DNA of 64,000 nucleotides from Leucobacter tenebrionis (GCF_019884725.1 NZ_CP082322.1:1426001-1490000); one strand, 5' to 3'; numbered from the stretch's first letter, positions 35,505 to 44,370 are shown. Notes: generated from the sequence alone by a model not told the origin. Made by a program: numbers and translations.

Positions 35505-36779
35505 CTACTTCAGCACTTCGAGACGCGATGCAGGCAGGCGTTTTGGCAGCAGCTCAGCCGCCAGAGATCCCTCGTAGCATTTCACGACGAGATTCGGGTT
35601 CGCAGCAAAAGCTCCCTCTTCGAGTGTCGTGACCGAACGCGGCACCGTGATCGACTTCAAGCTTCCACATGAAGCGAATGCGCGCGTGCGGATGATCTCC
35701 AACCCTTCAGGCAGCACTACGCTGCTCAGCTTGCTGCAGCCGCGGAACGCACCGTTGCTGATGATGCGAAGCGTCGAGGGAAGACTCACCTCAGTCAACT
35801 GGGTGCACTGCAAGAAGGCCCCCATATCGATCGTCCGAACGGGCTCGGGGATATGCGCGCTTTCGATAGGCAGCTTGGCGCAGGCATAACTGCCGATCGA
35901 GACCACCGGCTTACCTTCGACAGAACCGTACAGATTGAGATGCGCGGTTCCCGTACTCTCAGGCAGCTTCTGGAACTCGAGTTCACCCGAGGAAAGCTCG
36001 CGGTACGGGAGCCCACCGGCGATCCGCGTATTCGCCTTGGGCTTGATCAACTCGAGGGCGGTGTCGACCGGACCGTCGAAGATCTTCCTGCCGTGATCGA
36101 GCACGATACCGCGATCGCAGAGCTTCTTCACCTGACCGGCGCTGTGGCTCACGATGAACATGGTCTTGCCCGAGGCCTGAATCTCGGCAAGCCTCTCATT
36201 GCACTTCTGCCGGAACTCGGCGTCGCCCACAGCCAGCACCTCATCGACGATCAGCACATCGAACTCGGCGTGCACCGCGATCGAGAACCCGAGCCTCGCG
36301 TACATGCCCGATGAGTACTTCTTCACCTCGGTATCGATGAAGTCGTGCAGCTCGGCGAACTCGACGATGTCGTCGAAGCGCGCGTCGGTCTCGGCACGAC
36401 TCATGCCGAGGATTGCCGCGTTGAGATAGATGTTCTCGCGCCCCGTGAGATCGGGGTGAAAGCCGGCGCCGACCTCGAGCAGACCGACGATGCGTCCGTA
36501 GGTGTAGATCCCGCCCTTCGTGGGCCGCAACACACCCGAGAGCAGTTTGAGAGCGGTGGACTTGCCCGAGCCGTTGCGCCCCATGAGCGCCACCGACTCC
36601 CCCGGCCGCACCTCGAAGCTGAGATCGTTGACCGCGAGAAATTCCTCGGCGATCGGCTGGCGCTTGAGCGCCGACATCACCCGCTGCTTCAGCGAGTGGA
36701 CGTGCTTGATCCTGAACTGCTTCGACACGTGGTCGAAGATGATGTTGGGCTCGACAACGGGTTCAAAGGTCTTGCGCAA
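35505..36779 (-). CDS. TagH-type ABC exporter ATPase with C-terminal LRR domain
   Basis: A 424-residue protein starting at TTG 36779, overlapping the permease gene by 17 bases. Residues 1-250 are a complete polysaccharide/teichoic-acid exporter ATPase: Walker A GRNGSGKST (68-76), YSSGM signature (155-159), Walker B VLIVDE (175-180) and switch His212. In TagH/Wzt proteins a carbohydrate-binding or other accessory domain can follow. Here residues ~285-424 are BspA-type LRR repeats instead (AFLQCTQL, AFRGCSKL, AFASCGSL). The same repeat occurs in the CapA, Mur ligase and giant proteins. I infer that it recruits the biosynthetic enzymes or recognises the polymer at the exporter. The ATP-grasp series follows on the same strand after a 180-base gap. 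Confidence 0.85.
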   Translation of the reverse strand: MRKTFEPVVEPNIIFDHVSKQFRIKHVHSLKQRVMSALKRQPIAEEFLAVNDLSFEVRPGESVALMGRNGSGKSTALKLLSGVLRPTKGGIYTYGRIVGLLEVGAGFHPDLTGRENIYLNAAILGMSRAETDARFDDIVEFAELHDFIDTEVKKYSSGMYARLGFSIAVHAEFDVLIVDEVLAVGDAEFRQKCNERLAEIQASGKTMFIVSHSAGQVKKLCDRGIVLDHGRKIFDGPVDTALELIKPKANTRIAGGLPYRELSSGELEFQKLPESTGTAHLNLYGSVEGKPVVSIGSYACAKLPIESAHIPEPVRTIDMGAFLQCTQLTEVSLPSTLRIISNGAFRGCSKLSSVVLPEGLEIIRTRAFASCGSLKSITVPRSVTTLEEGAFAANPNLVVKCYEGSLAAELLPKRLPASRLEVLK

Positions 36780-37632
36780 AATCGCCCTCCAAGCGCCTGA
36801 AGACGACCTGCCCCAGCAGCAGCGTGCCGATCGCCATGCCGATGCCGGCGAGCGTGTTGGTCAGCATGTAATCGGGTGCCGACACCTGCCCCGGCATGAC
36901 CTCTCTATAGAAGGCGCTGTGGAAGAGCTCGACGCTCACCGTCACCGGGTTGACCATGTAGAGGTTGTAGATCCACGCCGGCAGCACGTCGCGGATCATC
37001 TCGTGCGAGTAGATCACCGGCGAGGTCCACATCGAGAACATCGCCATCACGCCGACGATGTTCTTCGCGTCGCGGAACACGACATTGACGGCGCTGAAGA
37101 ACAATCCGAGACCGAGCACGAACACGAACACGATCGCGATGGCGGTGAAGACGTAGAGCAAGTTGATCCAGCTCGGCCGCCACCCGAAGATCGCCGAGAT
37201 GACCACGAGCAGGATCACCTGCGGCAGGAAGTGGATGAAGGTCGACGCGACCGAGGCGACCGGGAACAGTTCCCGCGGCAGATAGATCTTCTTGATCAGC
37301 GTGCCGTTGCCCGTGATCGAGTTGGTCGACGAGCCGAGCGCATCCCTGAAGAAGTTGAGGATCACGATGCCCGAGAAGATGTAGAGCGCGAAGAGCTCCA
37401 TGCCGCGGCGCATGCCGAAGACCTCGCCGATGACGAAGTAGTACATGCCGAACTGCAGCGCGGGGCGCACGTACGACCATGCCCAACCGAGGAACGTGCC
37501 GTAGTAGCGGGTGCTCGTGCCCTTCTTCAGCAGCAGGCCGAGCAACTGCCGGTAACTGAAGACGTCGAGGAGCCATCGGCTTGCGCCCGGACTCTGATAC
37601 CGGACTGCCGGCTGGGGCGTTGCGTGGGACAC
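36763..37632 (-). CDS. TagG-type ABC-2 polysaccharide/teichoic acid exporter permease
   Basis: About 289 residues from GTG 37632 (no clear Shine-Dalgarno; other starts further upstream are in frame but encode non-conserved sequence). Six membrane segments and ABC-2 family hallmarks are present: GTFLGWAWSYVRPALQF, a PRELFPV loop, FRDAKNIVGV and NLYMVNPVT near the C-terminus. With the ATPase it would export a lipid-linked polymer across the membrane. It is divergent from the LCP gene across a 180-base region, so export and anchoring genes may share a control region. Confidence 0.85.
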   Translation of the reverse strand: MSHATPQPAVRYQSPGASRWLLDVFSYRQLLGLLLKKGTSTRYYGTFLGWAWSYVRPALQFGMYYFVIGEVFGMRRGMELFALYIFSGIVILNFFRDALGSSTNSITGNGTLIKKIYLPRELFPVASVASTFIHFLPQVILLVVISAIFGWRPSWINLLYVFTAIAIVFVFVLGLGLFFSAVNVVFRDAKNIVGVMAMFSMWTSPVIYSHEMIRDVLPAWIYNLYMVNPVTVSVELFHSAFYREVMPGQVSAPDYMLTNTLAGIGMAIGTLLLGQVVFRRLEGDFAQDL

Positions 37633-37812
37633 AACTGGGAATTTTACAGGAAAGCACACGATGCCGCCGCGGCACCCCTGAATTCGCGCTCCCAGGCACC
37701 GATATGCCTGTGAGGTACCATGTCCTTCAGCGCGCACCGCGTCACGCGGCCTTGAAAACCTCAAGATCCTTAGGATCGCGCGCTCACGACGTCACACCGG
37801 GAGTAATACAGC

Positions 37813-38916
37813 ATGGCGGAACAGCCTACGAATCTCGAGCGTCTGCTCGCAGAGACCGACGCCGAGCCCCAGGCAGCACCCCAGCGCGAACGCCCCCGGC
37901 GCAAGCGCCGCGGCCTGCGCAACACCCTCATCGTGGTCGGCTCGCTCATCGTGCTGCTCGGCATCGCGGCCGCGATCGCCTACGCCATGCTGGCGAACAC
38001 CTTCAACGGCATCGAGCGGGTGAGCATCAAGCAGGATCCCACGCTCAAACGCCCCGCCGCCGTCGAGGTCGAGCCCGGCAAGAAGGCCCCCATCAACATC
38101 CTGCTGCTCGGCTCCGACTCCCGAGAGACCACCGACCCCACCGCGACCGCCGAAGACCTCAAGGGTTTCCGCAGCGACGCGATCATGGTCGCGCAGATCT
38201 CCCCCGATCGTAAGCACCTCACCGTCATGTCGATCATGCGCGACAACTGGGTCGAGATCCAGGGCCACGGCGAGGCCAAGATCAACGCGGCGGTCGCGTT
38301 CGGCGGCCTGCCGCTCGCGGTCAATACCATCGAGAACTTCATCGGCGCGCGCATCGACCACGTCGCTCTCATCGACTTCGAGTCGTTCAAGGGCCTCACC
38401 GACGCCGTCGGCGGCGTCACCGTGCACAACGACGTGGCCTTCACGGCGAAGCACGGCGGTTTCACCTTCGAGCAGGGCGACATCACCCTCAACGGCGACG
38501 AGGCCCTCGGCTACGTGCGCGAGCGGTACTCCTTCACCGACGGCGACTACCAGCGGGCCCGCAACCAGCAGGCGTACCTCAAGGGCCTCACGCAGAAGAT
38601 CATGAGCTCCGAGACCCTGAGCAGCCCCGGCAAGCTCACCGATACCTTCCAGGCCCTCAAGCCCCACCTCATCCTCGATGAGAGCCTCGACCTCGGCACG
38701 ACGGTCGGGCTCGGCTACGACATGCGCGGTCTGCGCAGCGGCGACATCGGCTTCTTCACCAGCCCCACGCTCGGCACCGGCACCTCGGCCGACGGCCAGT
38801 CGATCGTGGTGCCCGACTGGACCGAGATGGCGAACGTGCAGTCCGCTTTCCAGAACGGCACCCTCAACGAGTACGCCGAGACACGCTCGGCCGGCTCGGA
38901 GCTGCCTCAGGGCTGA
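37813..38916 (+). CDS. LytR-CpsA-Psr (LCP) family cell-wall polymer ligase
   Basis: A 367-residue protein with a basic cytoplasmic tail (RPRRKRRGLR), a single membrane segment (~35-60) and a large extracellular LCP domain. Family motifs are NILLLGSDSR, RSDAIMV, SIMRDNWVEI, KINAAVAFGG, GGVTV and YVRERYSFTDGDYQRARNQQ, including the arginines that bind polyprenyl pyrophosphate. LCP enzymes move lipid-linked teichoic acid or polysaccharide onto peptidoglycan. GGGAG sits just before ATG 37813. Lying next to the exporter, it most likely anchors that exporter's polymer. Confidence 0.9.
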   Translation: MAEQPTNLERLLAETDAEPQAAPQRERPRRKRRGLRNTLIVVGSLIVLLGIAAAIAYAMLANTFNGIERVSIKQDPTLKRPAAVEVEPGKKAPINILLLGSDSRETTDPTATAEDLKGFRSDAIMVAQISPDRKHLTVMSIMRDNWVEIQGHGEAKINAAVAFGGLPLAVNTIENFIGARIDHVALIDFESFKGLTDAVGGVTVHNDVAFTAKHGGFTFEQGDITLNGDEALGYVRERYSFTDGDYQRARNQQAYLKGLTQKIMSSETLSSPGKLTDTFQALKPHLILDESLDLGTTVGLGYDMRGLRSGDIGFFTSPTLGTGTSADGQSIVVPDWTEMANVQSAFQNGTLNEYAETRSAGSELPQG

Positions 38917-38934
38917 TCGAACCCGCGACTCAGT

Positions 38935-38994
38935 AAATCGGGGTCGCTTACGGTGCTTATCCTTCATGGGATGCGCCGTAAGCGGCCCCGATTT
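38935..38994. terminator. Bidirectional 22-bp hairpin
   Basis: Arms 38935-38956 and 38973-38994 pair over 22 positions (two G-T wobbles) around a 16-base loop. The left arm starts with AAA and the right ends with TTT, so each strand ends in a short U-run after the stem. It separates the convergent LCP and cytidylyltransferase genes. Confidence 0.75.
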
Positions 38995-39026
38995 CGTCTA
39001 GCCGCCACCGCGCCCCAGAGGCCTGC

Positions 39027-39491
39027 CTATCCCTGCAGCACCGCGACCGGGGCGGGTACGCGCTGCGCGCCCGGCGCCTCCAGCAGATCGAGCGCGCGCC
39101 GCAGCGCCGTGCTCGAGGTGTGCGCCGTGTACGGGAAGTAGACGACCTCGACGCCCACCGCGGCAAATCGCCGCTCGAGGCGCAGCCCCTTCTCGGTGCC
39201 CCGCCAGTCGTCGCCCTTGAAGAAGTGCGTGAAGCCCACGTCGCGCCACACCTCGAGCTTGTCGGGCACGCGTTCGACGTACACCTCGTCGACGAGATCG
39301 ATATGGCGCACGATCTCCTCGCGCTCAGCCGTGGGGATCACGGGTTCGGTGCTCTTCACCTCCCGCAGCATCTCGTCGCTCACCACTCCGGCGACCAGGT
39401 AGTCGCAGTGCTGCTTGGCGTGGCGCAGCAGGTTGAGGTGGCCGATATGGAACAGGTCGAATGCCCCCGCTGCGTAACCGATCCGCGTCAT
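39027..39491 (-). CDS. TagD-like glycerol-3-phosphate cytidylyltransferase
   Basis: A 154-residue protein from ATG 39491 (GGGGAG upstream). It shows the cytidylyltransferase signature GAFDLFHIGHLNLL, with the nucleotide-binding HIGH. TAEREEIVRHIDLVDEV and GDDWRGTEKG follow, the latter an unusual form of the family's R-T-x-G-I-S-T-T end motif: here TAHTSSTALRRAL. It should make CDP-glycerol (or CDP-polyol) from CTP, supplying the glycerophosphotransferase at the start of the window. A C-terminal extension of ~20 residues follows. Confidence 0.85.
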   Translation of the reverse strand: MTRIGYAAGAFDLFHIGHLNLLRHAKQHCDYLVAGVVSDEMLREVKSTEPVIPTAEREEIVRHIDLVDEVYVERVPDKLEVWRDVGFTHFFKGDDWRGTEKGLRLERRFAAVGVEVVYFPYTAHTSSTALRRALDLLEAPGAQRVPAPVAVLQG

Positions 39492-39606
39492 GAACTCCCC
39501 TTCGCTCAGCGCCGCCTGCACCGTTGCCCGCCGCGCGTTTCAGGTCAGCGTATGAGCGGCGGTCGACGCTCCGCATCGGCGGAAACTGCGTAATTCACGG
39601 CGCCGT

Positions 39607-40800
39607 TCACGCGGAGGGCAGGATCCGCGGCACGCCGGGCTCCGGCACGCCCCTGCGCACCTGCACCCGCTGCGAGAGTTTGCGCCCGAGGGCGATCAGC
39701 GGCGTCTCGATCCACCTGTAGCTCGCGCTCGCGACGGCCACCACGAGCACCGTCGTCAAGACGAAGAGCCACACGCTGTAGTGCTCGGGCAGCACGAGCC
39801 GCAGCGCATTCGCGCACAGCATATGCATGAGGTAGACGCCGTAGCTCACGACGCCGATGTGGGCGAGCGGACGCCACCGCAGCAGCGGGTGCAGCACGGT
39901 GTGCTCGGTCGCGCACACGCTCGCCACGAGCAGCACCATGCAGACCTGCGTGAGCTGCTTCGGGGTGTCCCAGACGAGCGATGCGAGAGTGAGGATCACG
40001 AGCGCGGGCGCGCACCACGCCGAGGTGAGCACGGGCGCGACCGCCTCGAACACCCGGCGCCGGTGCAGCAGCACGGCCGCTGCCGATCCCAGCAGGATCG
40101 GCAGCGACAGGCTGGCGAGAACGGTCACGACGAGCGCCGCGGGAGAGTGCAGTGCGCCGGTGAGGTCAGCCCCGCCCGGGTCGACCCCTCGCGGCCCGCC
40201 GCCGATCCGCCCCGCCGCGGCGAGCGCGAGCTGGTTCACAGCGACGAGCGCACCGAGCGCGCAGAGCGGCAGGGCGAGCGATCCGCGGCGCAGCAGCCCG
40301 GCCGCGGCCAGTGCCGCCACGAGCACCGGTGGCCAGAAGAGGTAGAACTGCTCCTCCGTCGCCAGGGACCACGCGAAGTAGAAGGTGACGCCCTCCCCGC
40401 CGGCGAGGTCGACGAACCAGTTGGAGGTGTAGGTCGCGAAAGCGGGCAGGTTCTCGATGAAGCTGCGCCCCTGCGCGGTATCGGCCCGCATAGCGAGCGT
40501 GAGCACCACGTACACCGCGAGCACGAGGTAGTAGAGCGGCATGATGCGCAGCGTGCGGCGGGCGTAGAACCCGCGCAGCGAGATCAGCCCCGTGCGGTCG
40601 CGCTCGCGCAACAGCAGCGTCGTGATGAGGAAACCGCTGATCGCGAAGAAGAACTCGACCCCGAAGCCGCCCTTCGAGAAGAACGCCGGCCCCGGGTTGC
40701 CCGAGGTGTGCTGCCAGATCACGGCGATCACGCTCAAGGCGCGCAGACCGTCGAGAGCGGTGAACACCCGGGTGCTCCGGTACTCGTCGTAACTCGTCAA
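39607..40800 (-). CDS. Acyltransferase family 3 (OafA/YrhL-like) membrane protein
   Basis: About 397 residues with roughly ten membrane segments and the acyltransferase-3 motifs: F-x-A-L-D-G-L-R-A-L-S at the N-terminus, FFFAISGFL and RRTLRIMPLYYLV. These enzymes O-acylate extracytoplasmic sugars or polymer precursors. TTG 40800 is chosen because GGGGAGG lies immediately upstream, whereas the longer TTG at 40833 has none. Its acceptor is probably a surface polysaccharide from the neighbouring genes. It lies 46 bases downstream of the polymerase-like gene on the same strand, so the two are likely cotranscribed. Confidence 0.83.
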   Translation of the reverse strand: MTSYDEYRSTRVFTALDGLRALSVIAVIWQHTSGNPGPAFFSKGGFGVEFFFAISGFLITTLLLRERDRTGLISLRGFYARRTLRIMPLYYLVLAVYVVLTLAMRADTAQGRSFIENLPAFATYTSNWFVDLAGGEGVTFYFAWSLATEEQFYLFWPPVLVAALAAAGLLRRGSLALPLCALGALVAVNQLALAAAGRIGGGPRGVDPGGADLTGALHSPAALVVTVLASLSLPILLGSAAAVLLHRRRVFEAVAPVLTSAWCAPALVILTLASLVWDTPKQLTQVCMVLLVASVCATEHTVLHPLLRWRPLAHIGVVSYGVYLMHMLCANALRLVLPEHYSVWLFVLTTVLVVAVASASYRWIETPLIALGRKLSQRVQVRRGVPEPGVPRILPSA

Positions 40801-40845
40801 CGCGCCCTCCCCGTGCGTGCTCGGATGGGGCAAGCGTAGGGATGC

Positions 40846-42162
40846 TCACCCCGTCGCGTGGAGGCTTTTACGCAAGGTTTGCGTAGGCGCCCGCAGGGGC
40901 GGCGCGTCGCCGGGGCCGTCGGCCTCGCGCAGCACGAGAGCCGCCACCGCGAACGTGACGATGAGCCCGTTGGGCAGCACACCGTAGTAGAAGCACTCGA
41001 CGAGGATCACCAGCTGCACCGTGTGCAGCACGAGCGCGGTGCTGCCGCGCCACCGGGCCGTCGCCCACACCAGCCACACGAGCGCCAGCAGGAAGCAGGC
41101 GAGGGCCGGCAGCCCGTGCGAGAACATCACGAGCCACACGTGCCCCTGCGTGCCCACCGAGGGTTCGGCCACATACGACGGCCGCGGCGCGCCGTACCCG
41201 AACAGCGGCGACTGCAGCGTGCGGGTCCACGTCTCCTCGTAGATCATCGAGCGCGTGGTGGTCGATCCGCTCACCTCGACCCGGTCGGTGAGCCGCGACA
41301 CGACATCGAGGGCGAGCGCCGACACGATGGCGACGATCCCGACCCCGCCGAGCGCCAGCACCTCACGCGTGCGCCCCGCCAGCAAGAACCGCGCGAAGAG
41401 GTAGACGGCCGCAACCCCGAGGCCGATGAACATGCCTCGATTGAGCGAGAGGATCGCCGGCACGAGCGACACGGGCACCGCGAGCAGCACGCACCAGAAC
41501 CGCCAGCCGCGGCGCACCTCGCCGAGGTAGGCGATCGCGATCGGCAGCGTGAGCGAGTACACGTTGCCCCACGCGTTCGTGTAGAGGAAGGGTGCCGAGG
41601 GGCGCGGCTCGAGGTCGAGCCAGCCGTCGATCTTGTACTGGGCGGTGCGGCGGATCGCCATCTCCCCGATCGCCTCGTTGTTCAGCATGGACTGCGGCAG
41701 CACATACGCGAGGGGTGACTTGAACGAGAACTCGGGGAAGAGTATGCCCGCGTACCCGCCGATCCAGGTGTACACCCAGAACAGGGTGAAGAGCCCCAGC
41801 ACATACCGCGTAGTGAGCCGCTCGCGCGCGTTGTAGATGTAGACGAACACCACGGTCACCGTCAGGTAGAGCAGCGCGCGGTAGACGAAGCCGATGAGGC
41901 GGCCGGTGGTGTCGATCCCGATCACCGAGATGAGCATGAGGATGAGGAAGAGCAGCCAGATCCCGAACCCGCGGGGTGCGCGGATCGCGCCGCGACGAAT
42001 CATCAGCACGACCATGCAGGCGGCGAGGGGGATCCACGCCATATCGGCGATGCCGAGCCCCCACCACAGCGGGAACCAGGCGATCATCACGGTGAGTGGC
42101 CACCTGGGCAGCGCGGCGCGAGCGGTACCCGCGCCGACGCCGCTCACGGCCCCTGATCCCAT
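40846..42162 (-). CDS. O-antigen ligase/Wzy-like polysaccharide polymerase
   Basis: A 438-residue protein with about eleven membrane segments and a long extracytoplasmic loop (~residues 285-340) containing SGSTTTRSMIYEETWTR and SPLFGYGAP, typical of the Wzy/WaaL family (PF04932). It would polymerise or ligate undecaprenyl-linked oligosaccharides outside the membrane. ATG 42162 begins 97 bases from the divergent Wzz-like gene, forming a polymerase/chain-length pair. Confidence 0.78.
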   Translation of the reverse strand: MGSGAVSGVGAGTARAALPRWPLTVMIAWFPLWWGLGIADMAWIPLAACMVVLMIRRGAIRAPRGFGIWLLFLILMLISVIGIDTTGRLIGFVYRALLYLTVTVVFVYIYNARERLTTRYVLGLFTLFWVYTWIGGYAGILFPEFSFKSPLAYVLPQSMLNNEAIGEMAIRRTAQYKIDGWLDLEPRPSAPFLYTNAWGNVYSLTLPIAIAYLGEVRRGWRFWCVLLAVPVSLVPAILSLNRGMFIGLGVAAVYLFARFLLAGRTREVLALGGVGIVAIVSALALDVVSRLTDRVEVSGSTTTRSMIYEETWTRTLQSPLFGYGAPRPSYVAEPSVGTQGHVWLVMFSHGLPALACFLLALVWLVWATARWRGSTALVLHTVQLVILVECFYYGVLPNGLIVTFAVAALVLREADGPGDAPPLRAPTQTLRKSLHATG

Positions 42163-42259
42163 GCTCTCCCCGTCCCGCTGCTTTCACATAGGATAAGCAC
42201 AACATCGGACTCGCCGTGCCACTCGCCCGGGAGTCCCTGCCGAAGGAGGCGGAAACCGG

Positions 42260-43477
42260 ATGAGCGGCAGCGCGGCGCAGGAGCAGACACTCGGGATCTC
42301 GCGGTATCTCGCCGTGCTTCGCAGGCAGGGGCGCGTGGTGATCGGCGGCGTGGTCATCGGCGTTGCCGCGGCGGGGGCCTACCTGGTGCTCGCGCCGCAC
42401 ACCGTGACGGCGACCACGGCGGTCAACCTCAACGTGATCACCACCGACCCGTTCAACCCCCAGCGCCCGGCTTCGGGCCTGCTCGACCCTTCCACGGAGG
42501 CCGACATCGCGAGCTCTCACGCGGTCGCGAAGGGCGCCTCGGAGCTGCTCGACGGGAAGCTCACCGCGGCGCAGGTGCACGAGGCGTCGCGGGTGACGGC
42601 GTCGGGCGGCGCTTCGGTGGTGCGCGTCGCCTTCACGGCGCCCACCGAGAAGGAGGCCGTGCGCGGGGCCGACGCGGTCGCCGAATCGTACTTGGAATTC
42701 CGCAGCGACCAGGCCGAGCAGCGCATCGACACGATGCTCACGAGCATGAACACGCGCGTCGAGAACCTCAACGAGGCGCTGCTCGAGGCCAACCGAGCTC
42801 TCGTCTCGGCGTCGCCGGGATCCACCGACTACGCGCAGGCCGCCTCGCAGCAGCAGCAGATCCAGGTCGAACTCGACAGCCTGCTGTCGCAGCGCAACGC
42901 GCTCACGAGCGTCGACACGACCGGCGGCATCGTGCTCACGTCGGCTCAGGACGGTGCGCTCGAGAGGGATCCCTCGCTCAAGATGACGCTCGCGACCGGT
43001 CTCGGGGCCGGGCTCGTGCTCGGGATCATCGCCGCCTTCGTGCGCAACCCCTTCGACCGGCGGCTGCGCTCCCCCGCCGACATGGCCGACGCGCTGGGGG
43101 CAGCGCAACTCGCCGACCTCGAACCGCGACGCGGCGAGATCGACGACGATGAGGCGCACGAGCAGATGCGGGTTGTACTCGAGCGGTTGCGGGGGTCGGG
43201 GGCAGCGCCGGGCACGGTGATGGTGTTCGACGCGCGGCGGTCGAAGGATGAGTCGCGCGCCCTGCAGCAGCTCGAGGCGGCGGCCGACGGATCGGTCGAG
43301 TTCGAGGGGTTCAAGGCGGGGTCGAGCCGGGCCGACGGGCTCGCGCTGCTGCGGCGCGCGGGAGCCGTGCTCGTGCTCTGCTCCCGCCGCACCGCACTCG
43401 CCGAGGATCTGCGCTGGCTGGCGCTCGAGGCCGATCGCGCCGGCACCCCCGTGGTGGGCTTCGTCACCGAGCCCTGA
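42260..43477 (+). CDS. Wzz-like chain-length determinant with degenerate cytoplasmic domain
   Basis: A 405-residue protein: an N-terminal membrane segment (~32-52), an extracytoplasmic alpha-rich region (~55-230) with long polar helices, a second membrane segment (~245-265) ending GLVLGIIAAFVRNPFDRRLR, and a cytoplasmic tail. This is the plan of Wzz/YveK-type co-polymerases that set polysaccharide length. The tail (~300-405) resembles a bacterial tyrosine-kinase fold in order but lacks a Walker A motif (VFDARRSKDES in its place), so it is probably not an active kinase. GAAGGAGG lies upstream of ATG 42260. Confidence 0.75.
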   Translation: MSGSAAQEQTLGISRYLAVLRRQGRVVIGGVVIGVAAAGAYLVLAPHTVTATTAVNLNVITTDPFNPQRPASGLLDPSTEADIASSHAVAKGASELLDGKLTAAQVHEASRVTASGGASVVRVAFTAPTEKEAVRGADAVAESYLEFRSDQAEQRIDTMLTSMNTRVENLNEALLEANRALVSASPGSTDYAQAASQQQQIQVELDSLLSQRNALTSVDTTGGIVLTSAQDGALERDPSLKMTLATGLGAGLVLGIIAAFVRNPFDRRLRSPADMADALGAAQLADLEPRRGEIDDDEAHEQMRVVLERLRGSGAAPGTVMVFDARRSKDESRALQQLEAAADGSVEFEGFKAGSSRADGLALLRRAGAVLVLCSRRTALAEDLRWLALEADRAGTPVVGFVTEP

Positions 43478-43510
43478 GGCCCCGCGGCCACCCGCCCCGC
43501 TCCGAACACG

Positions 43511-43572
43511 ACGGTTTCAGCGAGACTGACGGTTCCAGGGGCTCTGAAACGCTCGGGTCTCGCCGAAAGCGT
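43511..43572. terminator. Probable terminator hairpin between convergent genes
   Basis: Arms 43511-43526 and 43557-43572 pair at 15 of 16 positions (one G-T, one mismatch), and the loop contains a further weak stem. It lies between the stops of the Wzz-like and CDP-alcohol phosphatidyltransferase genes and is suitable for both directions. Confidence 0.5.
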
Positions 43573-43649
43573 CGGTCTCGGTGGGGTGGTGCGTTTGTAT
43601 CAGCTCACCCGCACCGAGGACCACACGATCCGAGAGGCGGCGTACCCGC

Positions 43650-44366
43650 TCAGAGCGCTCGCAATCTGAGGTACTTGCGCCGCATCGACACGACCGCGTA
43701 GACGGCGTTCACACCGAACAGCAACGCGTACACCGGCACGAAGACCAGGGGCGCGCCCCAGAGCGCGAAGCTCCAGCAGAGGGTGCCCGTGTCGGTCGGG
43801 ATCAGCGCCAGCGACTTCGGCACGCCCGACGCTTCAGGGGCCTCTCCCCCGCGCTGCCGAACGAGCTGCTCGGCGAGGATCTGGCTCATGAACTGCCCCG
43901 CCGACACCACGGCGTAGGCGAGGGCGATGGCCGCCACCCATGCCGTCTCGGGGCGGTGCAGAGTCCAGGCGACGGCGACCGCGACGTGGGTGAGGGGCGT
44001 GCGGATCGCGTCGACGACGTGATCCATCCACTCACCGGCCGGCCCGCCGGTGCCGGTGAGGCGCGCCAGTTGGCCGTCGGCGGAGTCGCACGCGAAGCCG
44101 AGCGCGAGCAGCACGGCCACGGCGATCCCGACCCCGATGCCGGGCTCGACCGCGACCAGCAGCACCAGCCCTGCCAGCGAGCAGAGCGCGCTGATCGCCG
44201 TGACCGCGTTCGGCGTGAGCCCGACCACGGCAGCGGCGGCGGCGATGCGCCTGCCGAGCCAGCGGTTCACCCAGCGCATATAGGCGGGCACGCCGGCGCC
44301 GCTCTTCTGGGCGTTCTGCAACGTGATGACGTTCTCGCGATATCCGCGGGTGCCGCGTTCGAGCAT
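43650..44366 (-). CDS. CDP-alcohol phosphatidyltransferase family protein
   Basis: A 238-residue membrane protein with the complete catalytic motif D-x2-D-G-x2-A-R-x8-G-x3-D-x3-D, seen as DSADGQLARL then GEWMDHVVDAIR (residues ~90-120), and about six membrane segments. It transfers a phospho-alcohol headgroup from a CDP-alcohol to an acceptor such as inositol, glycerol or a sugar. Here it is the last gene of a reverse-strand exopolysaccharide operon, so the product may be a lipid carrier or anchor for the polymer. The specific headgroup is not deducible. Confidence 0.83.
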   Translation of the reverse strand: MLERGTRGYRENVITLQNAQKSGAGVPAYMRWVNRWLGRRIAAAAAVVGLTPNAVTAISALCSLAGLVLLVAVEPGIGVGIAVAVLLALGFACDSADGQLARLTGTGGPAGEWMDHVVDAIRTPLTHVAVAVAWTLHRPETAWVAAIALAYAVVSAGQFMSQILAEQLVRQRGGEAPEASGVPKSLALIPTDTGTLCWSFALWGAPLVFVPVYALLFGVNAVYAVVSMRRKYLRLRAL

Positions 44367-44370
44367 GGTG

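Noticed and set aside
41363..43159. 598-residue reverse frame across the polymerase and Wzz-like genes
   Set aside because: It crosses two well-supported genes on different strands and has no coherent domain.
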